A DNA stretch of 64,000 nt from Chlorogloeopsis sp. ULAP01 (GCF_030381805.1 NZ_JAUDRH010000016.1:178984-242983), one strand, 5' to 3'; positions 1-9,665 are shown, counted from the first letter of the stretch. Notes: generated by a model from the sequence alone, not told the origin. Program-made: numbers and translations.

Positions 1-219
1 TAGCAGTGTTGATGCTTGTAACTGTACGACTTGCAAATTAGCAGCAATTTCTTGAGGATCGGTGCCAACAGGAAGCCCCAACAGGATTTGTAATGCTGGT
101 TCTGCACTTCCAGCTAGAAGTACACGCTTTCCTTGGCTTGCTAATAGTTTGGCAGCGGCGATCGCTACCTGAGTGCGAGCAGAGCCGCCTTTGCCCAAAA
201 ATGTCAGTATCAGGGCCAT
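1..219 (-). CDS. ArsA/GET3-like ATPase, 5' part only (cut by window edge)
   Basis: Only the first 73 codons are in the window; the gene runs off the left edge. Reading from the ATG at 219 the protein starts MALILTFLGKGGSARTQVAI and continues with a typical P-loop ATPase helix. This matches the N-terminus of the ArsA/GET3 anion-transporting or tail-anchor-targeting ATPase family found in cyanobacteria. The expected deviant Walker motif KGGxGKT reads KGGSART here, so the usual P-loop lysine is replaced by arginine. The paralogue may therefore have altered or lost ATP turnover. The family assignment comes from the first 70 residues only. Confidence 0.65.
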   Translation of the reverse strand, partial: MALILTFLGKGGSARTQVAIAAAKLLASQGKRVLLAGSAEPALQILLGLPVGTDPQEIAANLQVVQLQASTLL

Positions 220-342
220 TACTTGATTCCTAAATTTTTACCGCCGGTTTTTCAACTCCAACTTAGCACTCGGCTTTTTTTCGTAACTTCTCTCCGAAGT
301 TTAGCAATCAGCGGACGCAGCCGCCGATAACTGGGTTTTTCC

Positions 343-537
343 TTACTGTACTACTTTGAGTTCGTCTTCAAAAAACCAGGTGGTAAAATTATCATCAAAC
401 TTTACCACCACACCAACGCCGCTACCATCAGTCACTTTAAAGCCTTCGATGATACCGACTTTTCCTAGCCTTTGAGCAATGGGATTAGATACGCGATCGC
501 GCAAACGATAAACCTTAACTTTTTGTCCGATGTCCAT
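343..537 (-). CDS. petP: DUF2862 small protein, likely PetP subunit of cytochrome b6f
   Basis: This 64-residue protein begins MDIGQKVKVYRLRDRV and ends with a TTWFFEDEL motif. It has the compact all-beta, SH3-like pattern of the cyanobacterial DUF2862 family. That family includes PetP (Ssr2998-type), a small peripheral subunit of the cytochrome b6f complex that influences linear electron flow. The length fits the family. The gene stands alone and is divergent from the polysaccharide cluster, with 339 bp between it and the exporter start. The link to PetP rests on remembered family similarity, so the symbol is probable rather than certain. Confidence 0.65.
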   Translation of the reverse strand: MDIGQKVKVYRLRDRVSNPIAQRLGKVGIIEGFKVTDGSGVGVVVKFDDNFTTWFFEDELKVVQ

Positions 538-876
538 GCCAAATTACAATGCAATAATCCACAACTCAGTGTAGCGGAATCCGGTGTCTAGGGGGATATG
601 GGGAAAACAACTAATGACAAATGACATGGCAGAGCGGTTAAGATGACTAGGAATTGATCCAAATAGTTTAACTTAAACTGATAAAGCTTAATTTCTGAAC
701 AATATATTTAGATAACAGTAAACAATTCATGGTAAAATTGCCCAGATATTTTTAATCAGAGTTTGGAGTAGCAATTATTTCCATCAAAAAATAAGGGGAA
801 CTTTCATAGCTGATCAACTTCAAAAATAAAAATTGTGTGTAGGTAGTGGGCGAGGAAGCAGGAATTGTTGCAAACA
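538..876. promoter_or_regulatory. divergent intergenic region
   Basis: This AT-rich gap separates the petP-like gene (minus) from the polysaccharide exporter operon (plus), so promoters for both directions should lie here. I see no convincing sigma-70 box pair, operator palindrome or small gene in it. Confidence 0.35.
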
Positions 877-1722
877 ATGCGAGGAGTTGTCCGTAGGGCA
901 GGAAAGCTGCGACGCTGGTTGCCAATCAATGAGGTTTGGTGGGCAAAGTTAGATTTGCTCAGAGCTTTGGTGCGACGCGATCTAGAAGCACGGTATAAAG
1001 GTTCTGTTTTGGGCAATTTATGGCCTTTGGTGAATCAGTTATCACTGTTACTAATTTATACTTACGTATTTTCAATTGTTTTAAAAGTCAAGCTGAACCT
1101 AAAAGGGCTACCAGAAAATAATTTTACTTTTGGTTTATGGTTATTTGCAGGGTTACTGCCTTGGATTGCCTTTAGTAATGGGTTAATTCAATCTGCAAAT
1201 TCAGTGATTGGACAGCCGAATTTAGTCAAGAAGGTGGTATTTCCCCTAGCTTTATTGCCGTTGGTGCCAGTTTTATCATCATTCATAGAGAGTTCTTTTG
1301 GACTAATGGTGTTGATTTTTTTTACAGCGCTAACTTCTCATACATTGCACTCTACCTTAGCGCTACTGCCTTTGATTTGGATAACGCAGTTAATGCTCAC
1401 AGCAGGATTAGGTTATCTGACAGCAGGATTGACAGTGTTTTTGCGTGATATCCCGCAAACATTAAATGTTATTTTAAATATTTGGTTGTATTTGACACCT
1501 ATTGTTTATCCAGCGTCAGCAATTCCCCCAGAATGGCGGAATTGGGTGTTTTGGTTAAATCCGATGACAGCTATTTCTGAAGTTTATCGTGACTTAGTTT
1601 TAGTAGGAGAAGTGAAACATTGGGGCGAGTGGGGAGTTGCTGCTTTGATATGTGCGATCGTATTTTGTTGCGGTTTCTGGGTATATAAGCGGTTACGTCC
1701 AGCCTTTGCCGATGTGTTGTAA
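877..1722 (+). CDS. wzm: ABC-2 type polysaccharide export permease (Wzm/RfbD-like)
   Basis: A 281-residue inner-membrane protein with about six hydrophobic segments and the ABC-2 permease signature region (LLRALVRRDLEARYKGS near the N-terminus, VFLRDIPQTLNVILN later). Such permeases pair with a Wzt ATPase to export complete O-antigen or capsule-like polysaccharide chains across the plasma membrane. The ATPase gene follows 35 bp downstream. I prefer the ATG at 877; an in-frame TTG at 865 would add four residues. It heads a run of co-directional sugar genes to 17.4 kb, consistent with an operon-like cluster. Its family is clear; the polysaccharide exported is not known. Confidence 0.88.
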   Translation: MRGVVRRAGKLRRWLPINEVWWAKLDLLRALVRRDLEARYKGSVLGNLWPLVNQLSLLLIYTYVFSIVLKVKLNLKGLPENNFTFGLWLFAGLLPWIAFSNGLIQSANSVIGQPNLVKKVVFPLALLPLVPVLSSFIESSFGLMVLIFFTALTSHTLHSTLALLPLIWITQLMLTAGLGYLTAGLTVFLRDIPQTLNVILNIWLYLTPIVYPASAIPPEWRNWVFWLNPMTAISEVYRDLVLVGEVKHWGEWGVAALICAIVFCCGFWVYKRLRPAFADVL

Positions 1723-1757
1723 ACAATAAATATGTTAGCAGTTGAGCATATGGTGGT

Positions 1758-3068
1758 ATGGGTGAGGAAATCGCAATTTCGCTTAAAAATGTATCTAAGT
1801 GCTACAAGCGCTATGAACATCCGGTAGATAGACTTAAGGAAATTTTATTGCCCGGAAGAAGCCATGCTCAGGAGTTTCGGGCATTAGATAATATCAACCT
1901 GGAAATTCCTAAAGGAGAAACTTTTGGGATTATCGGTCAAAATGGCTCTGGTAAAAGTACGCTGCTGCAAATTATTGCCGGAACGCTGACGCCGACAACA
2001 GGTGAAGTTCATGTTAATGGCCGGATTTCGGCTTTATTAGAATTGGGTAGCGGTTTTAATCCAGAGTTTACAGGGCGGCAAAATGTCTTTTTTAATGGGC
2101 GAATTTTGGGGTTAAGTCAAGAAGAACTAGAATCTAAGTTTGATGAAATAGCCGCTTTTGCTGATATTGGAGATTTTATTGAACAACCAGTTAAAACTTA
2201 CTCAAGTGGGATGTTTGTTCGATTAGCGTTTGCTGTAGCAGTAAGTGTTAATCCTGACATTTTGATTGTTGATGAAGCTTTAGCTGTTGGGGATATTTAT
2301 TTTCAACAAAAATGTTTTGAAAGAATTAGAGAACTGAGAAATTCTGGCACTACACTTTTATTTGTTTCTCATGATCGCAATGCAGTTTATAAACTCTGCA
2401 ATCGCGCTGTGTTAATGGAATCAGGCAAGATAATGCTTGATTCTAAGCCTAAGCAAGTTCTCGATTTATACGAAGCCAAGCTTTTAAGAAAAAGAGACAA
2501 TCAACCTGATTCATTTGAAATTCAGTTATTGTCTGAAGAATCTACTTCGATGATTTCTGACAATACAGCTTCAGAGATATTTAATGGTAGCATTGATGAA
2601 GTTATTATTAATTCTCCAGAAGTTAGTGTCAATTTTGTCAAAATCTTAAATGAAGATGGACGTGATATTAAATCTTTAATCAGCGAGGAATTATTACAAA
2701 TATCTGTTGGATTGTTATTTAAAGAATCATTCGCTGATCCTCATGTAGGCTTTAAAATCAGAAATAGAACCGGAGAGGTTGTTTTTGAAACTAATACTTT
2801 TTGTATGGGAACCACAATCGGTTCTGTCAGTAGTGGTAGTTTCTTAGAAGTCAAGTTTAATTTTAAAGTTCCTTTATATGAAGGTGAATACACTATATCT
2901 TTGGGGGTTGCTGATAGCGCATATGGAGATGGGCAGTTTAAACGAACACTAGTTTATGCCCATAATATCAGCGATTTAAAAGTGTTCAAAAATAAAGAAT
3001 CTATACATTGGACAGGCGTAGTCAATCTTTATCCTACAGTTTCGATTCACCGACAGGCTTATGTTTGA
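1758..3068 (+). CDS. wzt: polysaccharide ABC transporter ATPase with C-terminal Wzt domain
   Basis: A 436-residue protein with an N-terminal ABC ATPase domain: Walker A GQNGSGKST at 60-68, signature YSSGM at 148-152, Walker B ILIVDEALAVGD at 168-179. A beta-rich C-terminal domain (about 280-430) matches the Wzt_C carbohydrate-binding module. In Wzt proteins that bear this module it recognises the terminal modification (often methylation) of the polymer before export. That fits the two methyltransferase genes directly downstream. The stop overlaps the next start by 8 bp, which suggests translational coupling. It is the energising partner of the permease at 877-1722. Confidence 0.9.
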   Translation: MGEEIAISLKNVSKCYKRYEHPVDRLKEILLPGRSHAQEFRALDNINLEIPKGETFGIIGQNGSGKSTLLQIIAGTLTPTTGEVHVNGRISALLELGSGFNPEFTGRQNVFFNGRILGLSQEELESKFDEIAAFADIGDFIEQPVKTYSSGMFVRLAFAVAVSVNPDILIVDEALAVGDIYFQQKCFERIRELRNSGTTLLFVSHDRNAVYKLCNRAVLMESGKIMLDSKPKQVLDLYEAKLLRKRDNQPDSFEIQLLSEESTSMISDNTASEIFNGSIDEVIINSPEVSVNFVKILNEDGRDIKSLISEELLQISVGLLFKESFADPHVGFKIRNRTGEVVFETNTFCMGTTIGSVSSGSFLEVKFNFKVPLYEGEYTISLGVADSAYGDGQFKRTLVYAHNISDLKVFKNKESIHWTGVVNLYPTVSIHRQAYV

Positions 3069-4908
3069 GTCCATCATTCAAGCAGCAAAAAAAACAGAAT
3101 ATGATTTTAGATTGACTGCTAATCTAGAAGATCCTTTATTACATCTTTTCAATGAGTGGGTTGATTATTACAAGCTCAAGTGGGCGATCGCTCACGTTCT
3201 CCAACCAGCTACTATCCTAGAAATAGGAGTACGCTTTGGTTATTCTGCGGCTGCTTTTTTGCATGGCTATTCTGCCGCCAAATATATTGGTATTGATTTG
3301 GATACAGATAGCTATGGCGGTGTTAAAGGTGCAATAAATTGGGCAAAAAAAATTACTCAACCATTTGATGCTGAGTTTATTGTTGCTGATACACAAGCAA
3401 TGAATAGCTTTCCTGGTGATATCTACGATCTAATTCATGTTGATGGGCAACAAGATGGGGATGGTTCTTTTCACGATTTAGAGGTGGCAATTAGGCAAGG
3501 GCGCTACGTACTTGTAGATGGATATTTGTGGACAAGACAAAATTTTATGGCAGTGAGCGATTTTTTATTTCGCTACGCTGATTTACTAGATTGGTTCGGA
3601 GTGATACCGGGTTATGCCGGAGATTTATTAATCAAAGTTGCTCCTGAATATCACAGACAAGTTTTTGAAAGTAAATACAGCACAGTTCCATCTAGTCTAG
3701 CTATTCGTCATACTTATACAACTAACTATTACACGCAAGATTGTGGAGGCTATGAGGCTTTCAACAGACATCAAGGCAAAAAATTAGAAGATGTCAGACT
3801 ACAAGCAGTCGCTACTATTGCGAGCTTGAAAAAATCAGGACACGTATTAGATCTTGGCTGCGGTAGGGGTGAACTAAGTTATTATTTTGCCCATCAAGGC
3901 TTTGGCGTTACAGCTGTTGATTATGCACAAAGTGCGATTGACTTAGCAAAAAAGTGTTTTGATGGAGAAGAACAGCTACAAGCAAAAGTAGAATTTATTT
4001 GTGATGATGTTTGCAATTTAAAATTGTCAGGGAAGTATGACCTGGCAGTGGCATCTGATTTGATTGAGCATTTATCTTCACAAGAAGTAGAAAAGCTTTA
4101 TCAAAATATTGCAAATAGTCTTAAGACAGAAGGATTATTTGTTGTCCACACTTTTCCTAATCTTTGGTATTACAAATACGATTATTCACGCAAAAGAAAA
4201 ATAGCTGCTTCTGTAGGGGCTTATTTATCTCCAGAACCTCGTTCAAGATATGAACTACTCATGCATATCAATGAACAATCACCAAGAGTTTTAAAAAGAC
4301 AGTTAAGCACATATTTTAAGTATGTATATTTATGGTTTGGTGATACTTTCAATCCTGGTGGAAGTTTAGTTAAAAAATATTCTTTAAGAGAAATCTGTGC
4401 TGCTCCTAGTCTGTTTGCGATCGCATCTCATCAACCGATTGCTCAAGAACAGCTAAAAAATCTTTTACAAATGCCACCCTTGCCTCCTCTGGCTCACGGA
4501 CAAATTCAATTATCAGTAATAGATTATCCCAAGACAGTAGAAGTTAATAGTGAGTTTACAATTCAATTAAAAATTGAAAATTATAGTGAATTTATTCTGC
4601 ATAGTTATGGTTCTAATCCAGTTCATATTTCTTATCACTGGTTAAATGCACAAACTCATGACTGTGTAGTTTTTGAAGGAGCGCGAACAAAGCTATTTCC
4701 TCCATTAGATAGCTGTAAACGCACAGTCTGGAACCCTTGGGCAACAAGTGTAGTAAAAGCCATTTATACAGCCAGAGTGCAGTCACCACCGCAAGAGGGT
4801 GAGTATATCCTGAGAGTAACGATGCTGCAAGAATTTGTGCGTTGGCTTGACGAAGCCCCCACTCAACTGATGGAGGATATTCCGATCGCCATTGTCTCAA
4901 AGCCTTAA
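3061..4908 (+). CDS. double methyltransferase with C-terminal beta domain
   Basis: A 615-residue cytoplasmic protein with two class I SAM-dependent methyltransferase domains. The first has the motif ILEIGVRFG (52-60) and IHVDGQQDGDG (125-135), as in Methyltransf_24-type proteins. The second has VLDLGCGRGE near residue 262 and an acidic post-I motif. From about residue 480 a beta-rich domain follows that resembles the Wzt C-terminal carbohydrate-binding fold in pattern. The gene overlaps wzt by 8 bp. A chain-terminating methylation role coupled to the exporter is an inference from order and from how Wzt/methyltransferase systems work. The sugar substrate cannot be read from sequence. Confidence 0.8.
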   Translation: MFESIIQAAKKTEYDFRLTANLEDPLLHLFNEWVDYYKLKWAIAHVLQPATILEIGVRFGYSAAAFLHGYSAAKYIGIDLDTDSYGGVKGAINWAKKITQPFDAEFIVADTQAMNSFPGDIYDLIHVDGQQDGDGSFHDLEVAIRQGRYVLVDGYLWTRQNFMAVSDFLFRYADLLDWFGVIPGYAGDLLIKVAPEYHRQVFESKYSTVPSSLAIRHTYTTNYYTQDCGGYEAFNRHQGKKLEDVRLQAVATIASLKKSGHVLDLGCGRGELSYYFAHQGFGVTAVDYAQSAIDLAKKCFDGEEQLQAKVEFICDDVCNLKLSGKYDLAVASDLIEHLSSQEVEKLYQNIANSLKTEGLFVVHTFPNLWYYKYDYSRKRKIAASVGAYLSPEPRSRYELLMHINEQSPRVLKRQLSTYFKYVYLWFGDTFNPGGSLVKKYSLREICAAPSLFAIASHQPIAQEQLKNLLQMPPLPPLAHGQIQLSVIDYPKTVEVNSEFTIQLKIENYSEFILHSYGSNPVHISYHWLNAQTHDCVVFEGARTKLFPPLDSCKRTVWNPWATSVVKAIYTARVQSPPQEGEYILRVTMLQEFVRWLDEAPTQLMEDIPIAIVSKP

Positions 4909-4966
4909 TTGAGTATAATCAAATTTCAACAAAATTATGCTTGAAGAAGTTGGATAAAGAATAATT

Positions 4967-6457
4967 ATGGAAGCAGATAATCCAGAGATTAATGTCGATG
5001 AATTAATGCAAAAAATTCGTGCAGAAGTAGCTAAACGTCGCAGTTACTCTCCACAAAAACGTTTAATTAATAAACCAGAAAATAGTAACCTATTGGCAAG
5101 ATATAATGCCAATTTAGAACTGATGGAAGGCTTGCTCAAAAATGCAGAGTATAGATCTGAAGTTCGCAGTAAATGGCCGGATAACTTAAATAAATTTCCT
5201 TTTAATGTCAGCAAAGATATACAAAAAGTAGCTCTTAAAATATTGAATTTTCTATTTAAAGACCAGAGGGAAGTTAACTATAATTTAATCCGGGCATTGA
5301 AAGAATCGGTAGCGCTGAATCGGCAGCTAATAGAACAAGTAACAGCCTTAAGAGCGCAAATGGATCATCCCTCTGCTGCGATAGAAACTCGTCTGAGCAG
5401 CATCGATACGCGCTTAAATACTACGGATACTCGCTTTAACAGTATTGAAAAGCGCTTGAGTGCCGTGGATAGTCGCATCCCAGAAATAGATAAACATCTA
5501 GGAGCAATAGATGAGCATTTAATAGCTAAAAATCGTCGCTTGAATGACATGGACGATCGCTTAAATACAGTAGACACTCGTTTGCAAGTTGTAGGCGATC
5601 GCTTGCACACAACAGATTCGCATTTACACCAAGTGGATTCTCATGTGCAAAGGGTAGATGAACGTCATTTTAGAAATGATAGTTACCTCAAAAATGATCT
5701 CAACCAGCAAAAACGTTTGCTCTCTGTTTTTTTAGAAGAAGCCAGAAAGCGATTGCCAGAACCTTTCAATCAAGAGCAACTCCAAACCTTTGTTGATGAA
5801 GAAAAGCATATTTCAGATGCATTTTACACAGCTTTTGAAGACCGTTTTCGCGGTAGCCGTGAAGAAATCAAAAATCGCCTGAAAACTTACATACCCTTTG
5901 TAGAAAAGGCTCTTGCGTCTTGTGATTATGCTCCAACTATTGACATTGGTTGTGGGCGTGGAGAGTGGCTTGAGTTGCTATCCGAGTGTGGCATTAAGTC
6001 ATCCGGCGTGGATATCAATATCACAATGGTGCAGTCTTGTCAAGAACTTAATTTAGATGTTGTCCAAACAGACGGGCTGCTTCATTTACGCAATATTCCA
6101 GACAATTCTTTGGCGATCATATCAGCATTTCATGTCATAGAGCATCTGCCATTACAAACGTTAATCGACTTGACTGACGAAGCGCTGCGTGTTCTGCGCC
6201 CTGGCGGCATCGTCATCTTTGAAACTCCAAACCCAGAAAACCTGATTGTAGGAGCTTGTAATTTTTATTTCGATCCCACACACCGTAACCCAATCCCGCC
6301 AGCAACAGCCCAGTTTCTATTAGAAAATCGGGGATTTCGCCAAGTTGAAATTCATCGCCTGCATCCAATGGGTGTCGATCATAACTTGGACAATCAATTT
6401 TTAAAAGATGTCCTGCTTTGTAGCCAGGATTATGCAGTCATCGGATGGAAAGCATAA
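4967..6457 (+). CDS. coiled-coil methyltransferase with heptad repeats
   Basis: A 496-residue protein. Residues about 135-241 form a run of imperfect seven-residue repeats of the form xxxDxRL (for example SIDTRLNTTDTRFNSIEKRL), predicting a long coiled coil or beta-fibre-like stalk. The C-terminal part is a class I SAM methyltransferase with DIGCGRGEW near residue 326 and a FHVIEHL motif. Coiled-coil methyltransferases of this layout are known in O-antigen clusters, where the stalk acts as a molecular ruler (WbdD-like principle). That role here is inferred. It lies 58 bp after the double methyltransferase and 13 bp before the next gene. Confidence 0.82.
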   Translation: MEADNPEINVDELMQKIRAEVAKRRSYSPQKRLINKPENSNLLARYNANLELMEGLLKNAEYRSEVRSKWPDNLNKFPFNVSKDIQKVALKILNFLFKDQREVNYNLIRALKESVALNRQLIEQVTALRAQMDHPSAAIETRLSSIDTRLNTTDTRFNSIEKRLSAVDSRIPEIDKHLGAIDEHLIAKNRRLNDMDDRLNTVDTRLQVVGDRLHTTDSHLHQVDSHVQRVDERHFRNDSYLKNDLNQQKRLLSVFLEEARKRLPEPFNQEQLQTFVDEEKHISDAFYTAFEDRFRGSREEIKNRLKTYIPFVEKALASCDYAPTIDIGCGRGEWLELLSECGIKSSGVDINITMVQSCQELNLDVVQTDGLLHLRNIPDNSLAIISAFHVIEHLPLQTLIDLTDEALRVLRPGGIVIFETPNPENLIVGACNFYFDPTHRNPIPPATAQFLLENRGFRQVEIHRLHPMGVDHNLDNQFLKDVLLCSQDYAVIGWKA

Positions 6458-6470
6458 ATCGGGTGATGCA

Positions 6471-9400
6471 ATGAGAATATTAATTTGTAACGAAAGATTT
6501 TTATTTCGATTCGGACTAGATCGGGTGCTGCTGACGATCGCTAAAGGGTTGGCAGAAAAAGGCCATGAAATTTACATGATGGGCAATCGCTGTGATGAAG
6601 ACATTGTCAGGCAGATAGCCAAAGACTTTATCACTGTTCCACCAGCCCCCGATGATTATGCCAATTCTAACGAGTTCACTGCTCAGTGGCTAGAGCAAAA
6701 TTGGTACAGCGTTTTTGGGAGCACTTGCCAACCGGATGTAATTTTGTTTGCCGGATGGCCTTTTTTCCAAGCCGTTGAATTTTTCCGCAAAGTCTGCAAA
6801 ACAGTGATTTTTCAGGATCACGGGGCAGTACCGATTGATGGTTTTTCTGGACACGCTTTATACATTCAAAACAAGGTGCGGCAAATGCGACGCACTTTTC
6901 TGCCCAAAACAACAAGCATAATTGCCGTTAGCGATTTTATTGCTCACTCGCAAAGTATCCCCGATCGCGGGCAAAAAGATGGAGTTATCACTATACTCAA
7001 TGGAGCCAACCACCTAGAATTATCGGTTTGGCAAGCACAATTTTTAACAGCAGGCAATAGTCTCCAACAAGCTTTATTCCGAGTTGAAAATCTTCTCCAA
7101 CAAGGGCAAAAGTGCATCCTGAACCTCGGACGTTGGGAGCCGAATTGCTACAAAAATTCGGAAGCTTGCTTCGAGATTATGCGTAGGCTAGTTCAACGAC
7201 ATCCTCAGGCAGTTTTGCTGATTTTAGCTCATCCTTTAGATATCGACATTCCCCAAGACTTACAAGCACATATTCAACCGCTAGGATTCCCAGACGACGC
7301 AGAACTACAAGAAATTATGAAACGCGTGACGCTGGGAATTTCTGTATCGCTTTGGGAAGGTTTTAACTTGCCACTAGCCGAGATGCAATGGCTACAGCAG
7401 CCAGCCCTTGTATTCAACCTTGGCGCTCATCCGGAAGTCGTTGTACATCCTTGGTTTTTGTGCGCCGATGCAGTAGAGATGGCAGAAAAAGCGGATTGCG
7501 TTTTGGCAGGCAAAATTCCCAATCAAGTTATATCGCCTGACAATTACAAGAGGTTCCAATCTCAATTCCGTTGGGAAAGCGTTGTGCAAAACTATTGTGA
7601 CTGTCTTGAGAGTGCAGTGCAAACCACATTAAACCGTGATGTTAATCTTCCCTTACTAATTATAGATGTCACCAATAGCTGCCGCGATCCTGCTAATTCT
7701 GGTGTAATTAGAGTGACACGGCAAATTTGCCGCGCCCTGCAAAAACATTGCGCACCTGTCTTTGTAGTTTGGGATTTTACAAGCGATCGCTACGTGCTTC
7801 CTTCCCAAGCAGGTTATCAGCAATTAAGCCAGTTTAACGGCCCAGAAATGCCCAACTACGCCCAGACAGTTCTGGAACGTTTTGGCAGCATCCCCCTCGA
7901 CGAATTTCTGGCACTCGATTCGGGAGCGCAAGGGCGGGCAGTTTTGTTTTTCTTTGCCGAAACTATCATCGATCCACGCTGTACAAAGGCTATTACTTAC
8001 GTCAAGCAGCAGCAGTGGCAAACAGCTGCCATCCTCTACGATCTAATTCCGGTAATGCATCCGGAGTTTTGCAGCCCATCTATAAACGCACTGTTTCCTC
8101 CATATTTGGAGATGTTGGCGAGTGTCGATGTCATTATCCCAATTTCTGAATATTCTGCCAAGTGCGTTCAAGATTATTGGTATCTCCAGAACTTGACACA
8201 TGGCAAGGTGAGCACTGTCTTACTACCTGGAGAATTTGGTCAGCATCCTCGTAATATGAAGATGCCTAACCTTAAATCCAGTTCTGTAAATATGCTGTGC
8301 GTTTCTACCCTAGAACCGCGCAAAAACCACCGCAACCTGCTCAAAGCCTGTGAAATATTAGCCGAGAAATATCCCCAACTGGATTGGCATCTGACACTCG
8401 TTGGCAACCGCTATGATGGTGCGCCAGAAGTCTATCAAGCTGTCGAAGAGGCATCAGCAAAAGAACCCCGCATTCAGTGGTTGGGAGTAGTAGATGATGC
8501 GACATTGCATCGACTATACGAGGAATCCACCTTCACCGTTTATAGTTCCTTGGTGGAAGGATACGGTATGCCGATTTTGGAAAGCATTTGGCATGGAAGA
8601 GTTTGTCTGTGTCATTGCCAAGGTGTGATGGCTGAGTTAGCAGCAGGAGGTGGTTGTGTTGTAGTAGATATGACTAATCCTCAAGCATTAGCTAAAGCAA
8701 TTTATAACTTGTCAGGCGATAGCGATCGCACCTTACTTGCTGAATTATCTCAAGCAGCAATTGACCGCACGCTCAAAACTTGGGAAGATTACACCCAGGA
8801 AGTACTGACTGCCTTAGGTCTGGAGGAAACATACACTATGGTTGTGAATGCTACAAAGACCCAGAACCTAGATACCCTCCGTTACGAGGATCTACTTTAC
8901 CCAAACTGTCTGCTTCAGCGTTGGCAGATGAATGATTCGGAGCGTGTAGCCTTGATTGGCTTGCTAGCACAACACCAGCCGAAATGTAGTATTGAGATTG
9001 GTACTTATTACGGAGGTAGTCTGTCACTAATCGCACAATACTCGGAAATGGTGTTTTCGATTGATATCGATCCAGAAGTAACTTCACGGGTTCCAGCAAT
9101 GGAAAACGTTAGCTTTTTGACCGGATCATCAACGACTCTGCTACCGTTGCTATTTCAAGCCCTCGATGAAGCTGATATCCCCATAGACTTTGTACTAATT
9201 GATGGCGATCATTCTGCTGATGGTGTTCGCAGAGATATAGAAATTATTTTGAAGTATGTGCCAAAGCGACCGATGTTCGTAATGATGCATGACTCTTTCA
9301 ACCCAGAGTGTCGGCGCGGCATGATGAGTGCAAGATGGCAAGATTCACCCTATGTGGTTTGGGTGGATATAGATTTTGTGCCAGGACGCATCATTGAGGG

Positions 9401-9542
9401 CGACAATAACAAGTTTAAAGGCGAAATGTGGGGAGGTCTAGCACTAGCTTTAATTTCTCCCACACCCCGTCAAGGCAACCTAGCCATTGCTGCTTCAGCA
9501 AATGGTTTCTATGAATTAGCCCTTCAAAATTCACGCTACTGA
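6471..9542 (+). CDS. trifunctional GT4-GT4-methyltransferase fusion
   Basis: About 1023 residues from the ATG at 6471. An upstream in-frame ATG at 6408 lies inside the previous gene and is less likely. Domain 1 (about 1-385) is a GT-B glycosyltransferase starting MRILICNERFLFRFGLDRV. Domain 2 (about 390-770) is a second GT4 domain with VSTLEPRKNH near 610 and SSLVEGYGMP near 691. Domain 3 (about 830-1020) is a class I methyltransferase with SIEIGTYYGG and VLIDGDHSADG. The protein probably adds two sugars in sequence and methylates the product. The acceptor is unknown. The fusion places chain growth and methylation on one polypeptide beside the exporter genes. Confidence 0.83.
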   Translation: MRILICNERFLFRFGLDRVLLTIAKGLAEKGHEIYMMGNRCDEDIVRQIAKDFITVPPAPDDYANSNEFTAQWLEQNWYSVFGSTCQPDVILFAGWPFFQAVEFFRKVCKTVIFQDHGAVPIDGFSGHALYIQNKVRQMRRTFLPKTTSIIAVSDFIAHSQSIPDRGQKDGVITILNGANHLELSVWQAQFLTAGNSLQQALFRVENLLQQGQKCILNLGRWEPNCYKNSEACFEIMRRLVQRHPQAVLLILAHPLDIDIPQDLQAHIQPLGFPDDAELQEIMKRVTLGISVSLWEGFNLPLAEMQWLQQPALVFNLGAHPEVVVHPWFLCADAVEMAEKADCVLAGKIPNQVISPDNYKRFQSQFRWESVVQNYCDCLESAVQTTLNRDVNLPLLIIDVTNSCRDPANSGVIRVTRQICRALQKHCAPVFVVWDFTSDRYVLPSQAGYQQLSQFNGPEMPNYAQTVLERFGSIPLDEFLALDSGAQGRAVLFFFAETIIDPRCTKAITYVKQQQWQTAAILYDLIPVMHPEFCSPSINALFPPYLEMLASVDVIIPISEYSAKCVQDYWYLQNLTHGKVSTVLLPGEFGQHPRNMKMPNLKSSSVNMLCVSTLEPRKNHRNLLKACEILAEKYPQLDWHLTLVGNRYDGAPEVYQAVEEASAKEPRIQWLGVVDDATLHRLYEESTFTVYSSLVEGYGMPILESIWHGRVCLCHCQGVMAELAAGGGCVVVDMTNPQALAKAIYNLSGDSDRTLLAELSQAAIDRTLKTWEDYTQEVLTALGLEETYTMVVNATKTQNLDTLRYEDLLYPNCLLQRWQMNDSERVALIGLLAQHQPKCSIEIGTYYGGSLSLIAQYSEMVFSIDIDPEVTSRVPAMENVSFLTGSSTTLLPLLFQALDEADIPIDFVLIDGDHSADGVRRDIEIILKYVPKRPMFVMMHDSFNPECRRGMMSARWQDSPYVVWVDIDFVPGRIIEGDNNKFKGEMWGGLALALISPTPRQGNLAIAASANGFYELALQNSRY

Positions 9543-9665
9543 AATATAAGTAGGTGGACATAATTAAACGTCAAGATGCTTGCCTCTAGAAACCAGATAG
9601 AATAAGCTTTTTCCCTTCTGCCGTCTGCCTTCTGCCTTCTACTTAGTCGTTTTCTTTAGTTCATT

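Noticed and set aside
5365..5610. Minus-strand frame opposite the heptad repeats (Ser/Arg/Lys-rich)
   Set aside because: A mirror of the repeated + strand coding sequence, with low complexity and no independent start signal.
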